Source of the DNA: CAWCBG01 sp963793845
GTDB taxonomy: Bacteria > Acidobacteriota > Terriglobia > Terriglobales > Acidobacteriaceae
Assembly (NCBI GenBank): GCA_963793845.1
Contig: CAWCBG010000010.1
Span: 1-64,000 of the forward strand
Reading direction: 5' to 3'
Length of the DNA stretch: 64,000 nucleotides
Shown: one piece after another, positions 51,890-61,086 of the stretch
Layout: each line of letters opens with the position of its first letter
Numbering within the stretch: the first letter of the stretch is position 1
The notes under the pieces: generated by a model
Databases searched by the model: none
Told to the model about the DNA's origin: nothing
Seen by the model: the letters and a program-made list of their open reading frames with translations, nothing else
Position numbers and translations under genes: made by a program

Positions 51890-52315
51890 CTAATGATGGG
51901 TGGTGGCCTGTCCGGCCCGCGCGGCGACTTCCAGCCGGACATTCGCACGGCTTAACGCGGTCAAGGTTACATCGTAATCAAGGTCAGCCGCAGCTTTCTG
52001 CATGGCTTCCTCGGCGCGTGCCTTGGCGTCCTGGGCCCGCTTGACGTCGATCTCTTCTGCCCGCTCGGCGACCTCGGCAAGAATGGTCACCTTATGCGGC
52101 AGCACCTCGACGAGACCCCAGGCCACCGCCAGATAATGCGTGCCACCGCTGTCGCGATAGGTGAGTTCGCCGATGGCCAGTTCGCTGATGAGCGGCGCGT
52201 GGCCGGGCAGGACCCCAAGATACCCTCCCTTGCCGGGGACCTGAACCTCGCTCACCTGCTCGTGGGCCACCAGCCGGTCGGGAGTTACGATTTCGAGTTC
52301 GAGGGTATCAGCCAT
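51890..52315 (-). CDS. atpC: ATP synthase F1 epsilon subunit
   Basis: 141 residues. The epsilon subunit forms the central stalk and inhibits ATPase. Conserved N-terminal beta-sandwich: LELEIVTPDRLVAHEQV, EVQVPGKGGYLGVLPGHAPLI, then the helical C-terminal domain (about 95-141). Last gene of the F1 operon; 6 bases after atpD. Confidence 0.93.
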   Translation of the reverse strand: MADTLELEIVTPDRLVAHEQVSEVQVPGKGGYLGVLPGHAPLISELAIGELTYRDSGGTHYLAVAWGLVEVLPHKVTILAEVAERAEEIDVKRAQDAKARAEEAMQKAAADLDYDVTLTALSRANVRLEVAARAGQATTHH

Positions 52316-52321
52316 GGCGGA

Positions 52322-53766
52322 TTACGCAGTCGCCTTCATCTTCTCGGCGGCTTCCAGCACTTCGTTGATATCGCCCTTCATATAAAAGGCCTGCTCGGGA
52401 ATGTCGTCGTGCTTGCCGTCGACGATCTCCTGGAAGCTGCGCACCGTGTCTTCGATCTTCACGTAGCGTCCCTGGAGGCCGGTGAACTGCTCGGCCACAT
52501 GGAACGGCTGCGAGAGGAACTTCTGGATCTTGCGGGCGCGCGCCACGGTAAGCTTCTGGTCTTCGCTGAGCTCGTCGATACCCAGAATCGCGATGATGTC
52601 CTGCAGGTCCTTATAGCTCTGCAACACGCGCTTCACCGCCTGCGCGTGTTGTAGTGGGCTTCACCGACGATGCGCGGATCGAGAATGCGCGAGGTCGACG
52701 CCAGAGGATCGACGGCGGGATAGATGCCCAGCTCGGAAATCTGGCGCGAAAGTACAGTAGTCGCGTCGAGGTGAGCAAAGGTCGTCGCAGGCGCAGGATC
52801 AGTCAAGTCATCCGCCGGCACGTAGATCGCCTGCACCGAGGTGACCGAGCCTTTCTTGGTCGAGGTGATTCGTTCCTGCAACTCGCCCATTTCGCTGGCA
52901 AGGTTGGGCTGGTATCCCACGGCGGACGGCATGCGGCCCAGCAGCGTTGAAACCTCGGAACCGGCCTGGGTGAAGCGGAAAATGTTGTCGATGAACAGCA
53001 GAGTGTCAGAGGCCTCTTCGTCGCGGAAGTATTCAGCGACGGTGAGCGCGGTCAGGGCGACGCGCAGACGGGCTCCGGGCGGCTCGGTCATCTGTCCGTA
53101 AATCAACGCGGCCTTGGACTTTTCGGGTTCCTTGATATTGACGACGCCCGACTCCTGCATTTCCAGCCAGAGATCGTTGCCCTCGCGGGTGCGCTCACCG
53201 ACTCCGGCAAACACGGAGAAGCCGCCATGCTTGAGAGCTACGTTGTTAATGAGCTCCATGATGACGACGGTCTTGCCTACGCCAGCGCCGCCGAACAGGC
53301 CGATCTTGCCGCCCTTCAGAAAGGGCTGGATCAGATCGATGACCTTTACGCCGGTCTCGAACATCTCCATTTCGGTGGACTGTTCGTCGAAGGCGGGCGC
53401 TTCACGATGAATCGGCATCCGCTTGGTATAAGGTATAGGCCCAAGCTTGTCGACCGGCTCGCCAATGACGTTCAGCACGCGGCCCAGGGTTCCGCGGCCC
53501 ACAGGCACGCTGATGGGGCCTCCCAGGTCGATGGCCTTCATGCCGCGCACCATGCCCTCGGTTGGTTCCATGGCAACGCAGCGCACGCGGCCTTCGCCGA
53601 GCTGCTGTTCGACTTCGAGGATGACGTTAATGGGGTCGGGAACGGTGAAGCCCTCGCTGGTCACGCGCAGCGCCGAGTAAATCGGCGGCAATGAGCCTTC
53701 CGAGAACTGCACGTCCACCGCGGGACCCGCGATCTGAATGATGTGTCCGATATTTTGTTCTGGCAT
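52322..53766 (-). CDS. atpD: ATP synthase F1 beta subunit, apparent 1-base deletion
   Basis: Catalytic subunit of the F1 ATPase. The first part (53766 to about 52646; ends early with a TGA near 52633) has P-loop GLFGGAGVGKTVVI, the GERTREGNDL region, the catalytic DELSEED-upstream VPADDLTDPAPATTF and DPRIVGEAHYN. A second frame (52322-52636) then resumes with KRVLQSYKDLQDIIAILGID (the DELSED loop) and finishes normally. The missing base lies near 52643-52646, where aacacgcgcaggcgg should read aacacggcgcaggcgg. Since beta is normally essential, a sequencing or assembly error is more likely than a real pseudogene. Total length about 480, normal. Confidence 0.9.
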
Positions 53767-53774
53767 AGATGAAT

Positions 53775-53810
53775 CCGTTGTCCGTTGTCAGTCGCCGGTT
53801 GTCAGTGTTG
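53775..53810. repeat. Left flanking repeat of the S23 gene
   Basis: Stammer of gttgtccgttgtcagtcgcc and ggttgtcagtgttg. It overlaps the stop codon of the four-helix-bundle gene. Inverted relation to 54214-54245 by the shared word gttgtc(a)gt. Confidence 0.7.
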
Positions 53811-54192
53811 ATCCTACTGACACCCTTGGCGCATTCAATGATGCCTTCAGCGCGTTGAGAATGCGACCCACCTGGCCCGCTTCTCTAAGCAAATCGCGTC
53901 GCACGCCTTCAGAAATAAATCCAAGCTCCGACGCAAGCACTATCTGTGTTTCCAACTCGTATAGTGAACCCCGCGCTTGTCCTAGAAACTGACGAAACTC
54001 GCCGGGAGTCGTGCGGCCTTGACCTTCAGCTATATTGCTCGGAATCGAGATAGCCGATCTCCGCATTTGCGATGTCAGGCCGTATCTCTCGTCCGGCGGA
54101 AAATTGGCGGTCGCCGCGTACACAAGCTTCACGAATACAATCGCCTTCTGCCAAGCAATTAGATCCTGATAGCGATTAGCATGCATCGTCAT
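53788..54192 (-). CDS. Four-helix-bundle (S23-type) protein inside the atp operon
   Basis: 134 residues. Four amphipathic helices of the 23S rRNA intervening-sequence/S23 family: HANRYQDLIAWQKAIVFVKL, then MRRSAISIPSNIAEGQGR (the typical SISIPSNIAEG turn), EFRQFLGQARGSLYELETQI and the last long helix. It is structurally related to Avd proteins of diversity-generating retroelements. Function not known. It lies between atpG and atpD, where ATP synthase operons have nothing, with stammer repeats at both ends (53775-53810 and 54214-54245). The stop codon is inside the left repeat, giving a tail (VGSTLTTGD) not typical of the family. Confidence 0.88.
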   Translation of the reverse strand: MTMHANRYQDLIAWQKAIVFVKLVYAATANFPPDERYGLTSQMRRSAISIPSNIAEGQGRTTPGEFRQFLGQARGSLYELETQIVLASELGFISEGVRRDLLREAGQVGRILNALKASLNAPRVSVGSTLTTGD

Positions 54193-54213
54193 CTAACTGT
54201 TCCCCGCCATCTC

Positions 54214-54245
54214 TGACAACTGAGAACTGGCAACCGACAACTGTT
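54214..54245. repeat. Right flanking repeat of the S23 gene
   Basis: tgacaactgagaactggcaa followed by ccgacaactgtt. The word gacaactg recurs and is the inverted form of cagttgtc in the left copy. Ends 2 bases before the atpG stop. Confidence 0.7.
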
Positions 54246-54246
54246 C

Positions 54247-55284
54247 CTACAGCGCTGCAGCGCCGCTCACGATCTCGATAATTTCTTTTGTGATCGCCGC
54301 CTGGCGGGCGCGGTTCATCGTCAGGGTCAGCGATTCGATCATGTCGCTGGCATTGTTGGTTGCTGAATCCATTGCCGTCATGCGTGCGGCATGCTCGGCC
54401 GCTACCGACTCCAGCATCGCCTGGAACAATTCCAAGGTCACGTACCGCGGCAGGATCGCCTTGAACAACTCCGCCGGCGGTTGCTCGTAGATGTAATCCA
54501 CGTCGGGCGAGGGAATGCCTTGGACGCGGTGCTCTGCTTCCGTGGCCTCCGGCTCCCGCAAACTAATGCCGGCTTTGCGCGCTGCCTCACCCATCCGCTC
54601 ACGTTCTTCCAGCGTGAACTCTTCGGTCAACGCCACTTCCCGCCGGCCAATCTCCTGTATGGGAAGGATGCGTTGCGCGATCAGCCGCTGGGCAATCACC
54701 GACTTGAATTCGTTATAGATGACGTAGACGGAGTCGATTTCTTCTCGGATGTAGGCGTCGATGACTCGCTGCACGATCTCGGAGACTTCTTCATAGTCCA
54801 GCTTGGCCAGCAGGTTCAGGTGCTCGCCCACAATCTGGACTCGGGCGGCACGAGCCGCGCTCCCGGGATCGGCCATGGGATACCGCCGACGGAAGTAGTC
54901 CCGGCCTTTGCGTCCCACTGCCGCCACGCTGATGTTTTCGTCCTTGAAATGATCGATAAACTTGCTTGCGGCTTTCAACACGTTCGAATTGAACGCTCCA
55001 GCCAGACCGCGGTCTCCCGTAACGACCACCAGCAGGATGTTCTTCTCCGGCCTCTGCGCCAGCAAAGGATGGAGCGGATCGCCGGTAACCGGATCGTACA
55101 GATCGGTACGGCTCACCAGCGACTTCAGCACGTTCACAAGGATTTGCGCGTAGGGCCGGGCCGCCAGCGCCCGCTCCTGCGCACGCCGCAATCGTGCCGC
55201 CGAGACCATCTTCATGGCCTTGGTAATCTGCCGCGTGTTCTTCACGCTGCGAATGCGCCGCCGGATATCGAGTACGTTCGCCAT
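54247..55284 (-). CDS. atpG: ATP synthase F1 gamma subunit (long form)
   Basis: 345 residues. The rotor shaft of F1. N-terminal long helix: NVLDIRRRIRSVKNTRQITK AMKMVSAARLRRAQE; a conserved mid-domain (TGDRGLAGAFNSNVLK) and the C-terminal helix ESVAAEHAARMTAMDSATNNA and SLTLTMNRARQAAITKE. It has an insert of about 55 residues (about 210-270; EEFTLEERERMGEAARKAGI to YEQPP) compared with the usual length of about 290. Its start follows atpA by 6 bases. Confidence 0.94.
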   Translation of the reverse strand: MANVLDIRRRIRSVKNTRQITKAMKMVSAARLRRAQERALAARPYAQILVNVLKSLVSRTDLYDPVTGDPLHPLLAQRPEKNILLVVVTGDRGLAGAFNSNVLKAASKFIDHFKDENISVAAVGRKGRDYFRRRYPMADPGSAARAARVQIVGEHLNLLAKLDYEEVSEIVQRVIDAYIREEIDSVYVIYNEFKSVIAQRLIAQRILPIQEIGRREVALTEEFTLEERERMGEAARKAGISLREPEATEAEHRVQGIPSPDVDYIYEQPPAELFKAILPRYVTLELFQAMLESVAAEHAARMTAMDSATNNASDMIESLTLTMNRARQAAITKEIIEIVSGAAAL

Positions 55285-55290
55285 AGCTGT

Positions 55291-56832
<1,542 letters not shown>

Positions 56833-56888
56833 AAGATTTCGATCCAGTAAGACTGCGAAATACTGTCCACCGAAGCTCCGCCCCGGCG

Positions 56889-57428
56889 TCAGGCGTTGCT
56901 GAGTTGCTCGCGTAATTTCTGCAACTGGCCACGAACCGAACCGTCATAGATGGTGCTGCCCACCCGGACTACGACCCCACCCAACAGGGCGGGATTATCC
57001 TGATAGCGGGCTCGCACTTTCTTGCGTGTCAGCAGCTCAACCTGCGATTCCACGTTACGCTTTTCTTCCGCCGACAACGGACGCACGCTGATGATTTCGG
57101 CTTCGGCGAATCCGAGCTGGGCATCCATCTCTACTTCAAACTGGCGGGCGATCTTCTCCAGCATGGGAATGCGGCGGTGATCGATCAGCACCGCCATAAA
57201 ATTGCGAACCGGCTTGACGGCCCCGATCTCCCGCACAATTGCATCGAGGACAGCGTGCTTCTGCTCCGGGAGGATCGCCGGCGATTCCCATACCCGGCGC
57301 AGATCATCGCTTTCGCGGACCGCACGCACAAAGGTTTCCAACTGTCTGGTAACCGCGTGGGCGTCGATTTTGTCAGCGAGAATCACATCGACCAGGGCGC
57401 GGGCATATCGGCTGGCAATGGCGGCCAT
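56889..57428 (-). CDS. atpH: ATP synthase F1 delta subunit
   Basis: 179 residues. Connects the alpha-beta hexamer to the peripheral stalk b subunit. MAAIASRYARALVDVILADK, then LETFVRAVRESDDLRRVWES, and the C-terminal LLTRKKVRARYQDNPALLGG VVVRVGSTIYDGSV segment. Length standard (about 178-180). Starts 2 bases after atpF. Confidence 0.93.
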   Translation of the reverse strand: MAAIASRYARALVDVILADKIDAHAVTRQLETFVRAVRESDDLRRVWESPAILPEQKHAVLDAIVREIGAVKPVRNFMAVLIDHRRIPMLEKIARQFEVEMDAQLGFAEAEIISVRPLSAEEKRNVESQVELLTRKKVRARYQDNPALLGGVVVRVGSTIYDGSVRGQLQKLREQLSNA

Positions 57429-57430
57429 GT

Positions 57431-58186
57431 CTATTTGCCGTCCTTTCCGAGCTGATCGACGAACTCGCGCACCAGCGCATGATCCGTGCGGTCGTCCACC
57501 CGGATATTGCGGGCGGCCAGATCGACAGCCAGAGACGCGGCATACGATTTCAGTTCACGGCGCGCATTGCGGGCGATCGCGGAGATCTCGCCTTCGGCCA
57601 GTGCAACAACTTTCTTGCTGTCTTCCTCGGCCGCCTGGCGAATCCGTTGTTCTTCCTCGATTACGTTCTGCTCAGCCTCGCGGCGAATCTCCGCCACTTC
57701 GGCGTCCAGCTTCGCCAGTCGTGCCTCAACCTGGCTCATCCGCCGCGCCGCCTCGGCACTCGCCAACTCCGCTTCGCGAATGCTTTGCTGGATGGCTGTG
57801 GTGCGGGAGCGAAACATTGAAGGCAGCTTGGAGCGCAACAACATGTAGAAGAACAGGGCCAGCAGACCGAAGTTCACGATGAGCGAGAACGCGTAGGCCA
57901 CCTTCCGGTCACCGTTCAAGTGCTTGGCGATCCAGCGCACGGCAGGCGAGTACTTGAACTGCGCATTCTCTTCGTGCTCGGCCGATTCCAACGCGTCGTG
58001 GGAGGCGGTGGAGAGGTCATTGCCGATGGCGGTGTTAGGATTTTCCGGCTGTTGCCCGGCTGGCTGCGATTGTGCTTCTGCCGGCTTTTGGGCAGACGTC
58101 TTTGGTTCTTGTGCGGCCATCGCCCCGGATGCGAAAACCATCGTGAAGGCCAGCAGTAAAAGCCAGCGATGGGCGCTCTTTCTCAT
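57431..58186 (-). CDS. atpF: ATP synthase F0 subunit b with signal peptide
   Basis: 251 residues. Peripheral stalk: one transmembrane helix (about 95-117; AYAFSLIVNFGLLALFFYML) and a long coiled coil (about 130-240; EAARRMSQVEARLAKLDAEVA). Unlike typical b subunits (about 160), it has a signal peptide (about 1-24; LLLLAFTMVFASGAMAA) and then a Gln/Pro/Ala-rich segment (about 25-90) that would lie outside the inner membrane. It overlaps atpF' by 4 bases. Confidence 0.88.
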   Translation of the reverse strand: MRKSAHRWLLLLAFTMVFASGAMAAQEPKTSAQKPAEAQSQPAGQQPENPNTAIGNDLSTASHDALESAEHEENAQFKYSPAVRWIAKHLNGDRKVAYAFSLIVNFGLLALFFYMLLRSKLPSMFRSRTTAIQQSIREAELASAEAARRMSQVEARLAKLDAEVAEIRREAEQNVIEEEQRIRQAAEEDSKKVVALAEGEISAIARNARRELKSYAASLAVDLAARNIRVDDRTDHALVREFVDQLGKDGK

Positions 58187-58656
58187 GACTGTCCGCCAAG
58201 CGCCGATGCCGGATTTGCCGGTCGCAGGATGGTCCGTATGATCTCTCCCGCCAGCGCTTCGACTTCCGCCTGCAGACCCGTCCGCGCCGCCGACATATCC
58301 TGCTCGATCGCCGCCTTGGCCTCACCAATCTGCTGCCCGGCACGAGCCCGAGCTGCCTCTATGGCTTGCGCGCGAGCTTCCTGTGCCTTTTGACGTCGCA
58401 GTTCCTGTGTCTTGAAGATGGCCGCGCGAGCCTCGCGCAAGCGCTGTTCATATTCGTGAGTTTTCGCCTCGGCCGTTGCCACGTCAGCACGGGCTTTGGC
58501 GATCGCGCCTTCGGTGCGCTCCTCACGTTGCTTGAGCACTCTATGCAGTGGTTTTTGGACCAGCGCCTCATAGCAGACCTGCAGCAGCAACAGCAGAATT
58601 ACCGTCGGAATGGCTCCGAGCAGTAATTCGCCTACCTGTTTTAGGGTCTGATCCAT
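58183..58656 (-). CDS. atpF': ATP synthase F0 subunit b'
   Basis: 157 residues. Second peripheral-stalk subunit: N-terminal transmembrane helix (about 10-30; LLLGAIPTVILLLLLQVCYEA) and a coiled coil (about 45-140; Arg/Glu/Ala-rich). The head of the operon on the minus strand: b', b, delta, alpha, gamma, beta, epsilon. atpB (a) and atpE (c) are not in the window, so the F0 membrane part is encoded elsewhere. Confidence 0.85.
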   Translation of the reverse strand: MDQTLKQVGELLLGAIPTVILLLLLQVCYEALVQKPLHRVLKQREERTEGAIAKARADVATAEAKTHEYEQRLREARAAIFKTQELRRQKAQEARAQAIEAARARAGQQIGEAKAAIEQDMSAARTGLQAEVEALAGEIIRTILRPANPASALGGQS

Positions 58657-58723
58657 GTCTTATTCGTGAGTTCCTGCCGTCGAAGACGCACTGAGAGCGC
58701 AGGCAAAAGCTGGAACTATTGAA

Positions 58724-58751
58724 ACTATCAGAGCTCAGGCAGGGGTGTCAA
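58724..58751 (-). promoter_or_regulatory. Candidate promoter of the atp operon
   Basis: On the minus strand the -35 hexamer TTGACA (58746-58751), a 16-base spacer, and GATAGT (58724-58729). About 70 bases upstream of the atpF' start codon. The -10 match is moderate. Confidence 0.5.
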
Positions 58752-58835
58752 CGAATTGACTTGATCCGGCCGGAAGGAGAGCTACCTTCCCTTGGTTGGT
58801 AAATATTGAATGAACCGCGTGGTGCTGGCTGCCGG

Positions 58836-60077
58836 CTATTCCCAGCGCAGGCTCTCTACGGGATCGAGCTGTGCGGCTCGAGCCGCCGGAGCGGTTCCGA
58901 ACAAGACTCCTACCAGCGATGAAACCAACACGGCAATAATCACTGATAGTCCCGACACGGGCACGCGGTAGTCGGTGATAAATCGCACGGAGAAGGGCAG
59001 CGCGATCCCGATCAGAATGCCGACCACGCCCCCGGACAAAGAGATCAGCATGGACTCGGCCAGGAACTGAGCACGTATCTCGGAATTCGTCGCGCCGACG
59101 GCCTTTCGTATGCCAATCTCCCGAATGCGGGAGCTGACCGTCGCCAGCATGATGTTCATGATGCCTACTCCGCTCACCAGCAATGTCAGAACCGAGATGA
59201 GCAGCAGTACCGTGGTCAGGGCGTTAGCGCTCTTAGCCGCTACTGAGAGTAGTTGCGTCAGGTTATCGACTTTGTAGACGGACTGCGGGCGGTGCCGTGA
59301 TTGCAGAACGTCGTGTATCTCCTCCGTGGCGCGAGGCACGTCGGAGGAATCCGCTACCGAGAAGAATATCTCCTTCACGGCATCGTTGGAGGTGAAGAAG
59401 CGGGCCACCGTGTAGGGAATCAGAAGCGTGTCGTCCGAGATTTCTGATTGACCAAAGGTGTCGACGCGCTCCCGAAACGTCCCAATGATCACGAAAGGCA
59501 GGCCAGTGATCTTGATTTCCTTGCCGATCGCCGCGTCCTGCGAGCCGTAGAGAGCATTGGCGAGAGGGATAGTGACCAGCGCCACTTTATCGCGAGCCTG
59601 CGTATCCTTGTCGTCAAAGAAGCGTCCCACCGGGATATCGAGGTTGCGCACCCACATATATTGCGGCGACACGCCCAGGATCAAGACCTCGCGTTCCTTA
59701 CCACCGGAAATCGTAATCCGATCGTGTAACTCGACCATGGGCGACGCTGCGGTAATACCCGGGACCTGCCGCCGCACGGCATTCATGTCGTCGACCGTGA
59801 GGAAGTCGCTCGTGGATTCGTTGCCATAGATGGAGCCGCCCTCATAGCTGGCTACCATCATGTTGGCGCCGATTGCCTGGATCTGCTGCAGGATGTACTG
59901 CTTGCCGGTCAGGCCGATGGTCACCACCAGGATCAGCGATGCCGTCCCAATGACCATTCCGAGGGAGGTGAGCAAGAATCGAACCTTGTTGGTGCGGAAT
60001 GTCTCAACTGCGACACTAATTGTCTCGTGCCAAACCAGCCTGGGATAGGGCCGACCGTTGCCGCCATTCACTGCCAT
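58836..60077 (-). CDS. MacB-type ABC transporter permease
   Basis: 413 residues with N-terminal transmembrane helix (about 28-55; FLLTSLGMVIGTASLILVV), a periplasmic MacB_PCD-like domain (about 60-260) and three C-terminal helices (FtsX domain; LLLISVLTLLVSGVGIMNIM, then the signature SRIREIGIRKAVGATNSEI and GGVVGILIGIALPFSVRFIT). MacB-family permeases export macrolides, peptides or lipoproteins with an ATPase (MacB's own N-terminal or a separate one) and MacA; here the ATPase is not in the window (the gene lacks a nucleotide-binding domain). The end at SLRWE is the usual FtsX end. Confidence 0.9.
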   Translation of the reverse strand: MAVNGGNGRPYPRLVWHETISVAVETFRTNKVRFLLTSLGMVIGTASLILVVTIGLTGKQYILQQIQAIGANMMVASYEGGSIYGNESTSDFLTVDDMNAVRRQVPGITAASPMVELHDRITISGGKEREVLILGVSPQYMWVRNLDIPVGRFFDDKDTQARDKVALVTIPLANALYGSQDAAIGKEIKITGLPFVIIGTFRERVDTFGQSEISDDTLLIPYTVARFFTSNDAVKEIFFSVADSSDVPRATEEIHDVLQSRHRPQSVYKVDNLTQLLSVAAKSANALTTVLLLISVLTLLVSGVGIMNIMLATVSSRIREIGIRKAVGATNSEIRAQFLAESMLISLSGGVVGILIGIALPFSVRFITDYRVPVSGLSVIIAVLVSSLVGVLFGTAPAARAAQLDPVESLRWE

Positions 60078-60405
60078 TTAATCTATTAGATCAAACACTC
60101 CAGGTTTTAGCTTCAGCCAGTGCTCTCGCCAGTTTCCTATTCGAAAAGGCCGAAACTGGCCTCCGCCGCGCGCGACTACACCACTTATTCCCGAAACGGA
60201 ACGAACCAGAAGATATATTGCTCGACATCACTGCATTCTCCGAGCCAGCCTCCTATGTTTGCTCCGCGGAAGAAGTCTGTCGAATTTGTCCGTCCAACCC
60301 GCTTCGACACGCGTTCAATTCACGACTGACTCAGATCTGAAACGAAAGCGCGCAGCCATTTTGCGCGACTTCGCGAAGGACGTTCACTTCTCAAAGGAGA
60401 CTAGC
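60078..60405. other. Intergenic region between divergent permease and PEP-CTERM genes
   Basis: 328 bases. Both promoters should be here, but neither is clear; a sigma-54-type pattern as at 18985 was looked for and not found. An upstream frame (60259-60405) continuous with the PEP-CTERM gene is not needed, since AAAGGAGA precedes the ATG at 60406. Confidence 0.4.
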
Positions 60406-61005
60406 ATGCGCAAAGTTTTCGTATTACTGACGATAAGCCTTCTGGCCGTTGGCGTTGCCTTTGCCGACACCGGAATCACAGTCAACTTCCCCAGTGACAC
60501 CTCGTTCTACTGCAGCGCAACGAATGGCTGCGGCTTCATGGGCGACAATGGCGGCCTGACGGAGCCAATGTGGACAACCGGTGACTTCGTTACCGAGACG
60601 TTCTTCACCGGGCAGCAATTTGTCAACGACCTGACCGCCAACTGGGGTGTCGTCGATGCCTACGGCGGCGTACCAGGCGCTAACTACGAGAACGATGTCT
60701 ACATCAACGGCGTCGAGGTTGCTTATTTTCTGCTCGGAGACTGCAACTATTGCGACACCCTGTACACCGTGAACGGCACCGTAGACTTCGCCCCCATTTA
60801 CGGCTATGGCACCTACAACATCAGCATCGTCCTGGCGCAGACCGCGGCCGTTGGTGCAGGTTCGCAATGGTTCTCGACATTGACCACGAACGGTGGCGCA
60901 AGCACGACGCTTTTCTCAACCACACCTGAGCCCGGCAGCATCGCGCTCCTCGGTTCCGGCATGCTTGGACTTGCCGGCGTGCTGCGTCGCAAGTTTCGCG
61001 TCTAG
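60406..61005 (+). CDS. PEP-CTERM sorting-domain protein
   Basis: 199 residues from ATG 60406, with AAAGGAGA 5 bases upstream (60393-60400). Signal peptide MRKVFVLLTISLLAVGVAFA. The C-terminus TPEPGSIALLGSGMLGLAGV LRRKFRV is a PEP-CTERM tail very like that of the protein at 18364-18891 (the last 20 residues differ in only a few positions). The body is Gly/Asn/Tyr-rich, predicted beta; it has several Cys (FYCSATNGCGF, DCNYCDTLY). No exosortase in the window. Followed by an S53 peptidase gene 81 bases downstream. Confidence 0.9.
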   Translation: MRKVFVLLTISLLAVGVAFADTGITVNFPSDTSFYCSATNGCGFMGDNGGLTEPMWTTGDFVTETFFTGQQFVNDLTANWGVVDAYGGVPGANYENDVYINGVEVAYFLLGDCNYCDTLYTVNGTVDFAPIYGYGTYNISIVLAQTAAVGAGSQWFSTLTTNGGASTTLFSTTPEPGSIALLGSGMLGLAGVLRRKFRV

Positions 61006-61036
61006 TACTTCGGCTTTCCGCGATGGAAAGTAAGCC

Positions 61037-61052
61037 GCGGAGCGTGCTCCGC
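61037..61052 (+). terminator. Weak hairpin between the PEP-CTERM and S53 genes
   Basis: gcggagc-gt-gctccgc forms a 7-bp stem with a 2-base loop and no T-tract. It may be a partial terminator or a pausing element; weak. Confidence 0.35.
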
Positions 61053-61086
61053 TCTGAGTACCCCCAGCCTCACAAGGAGATATGTC

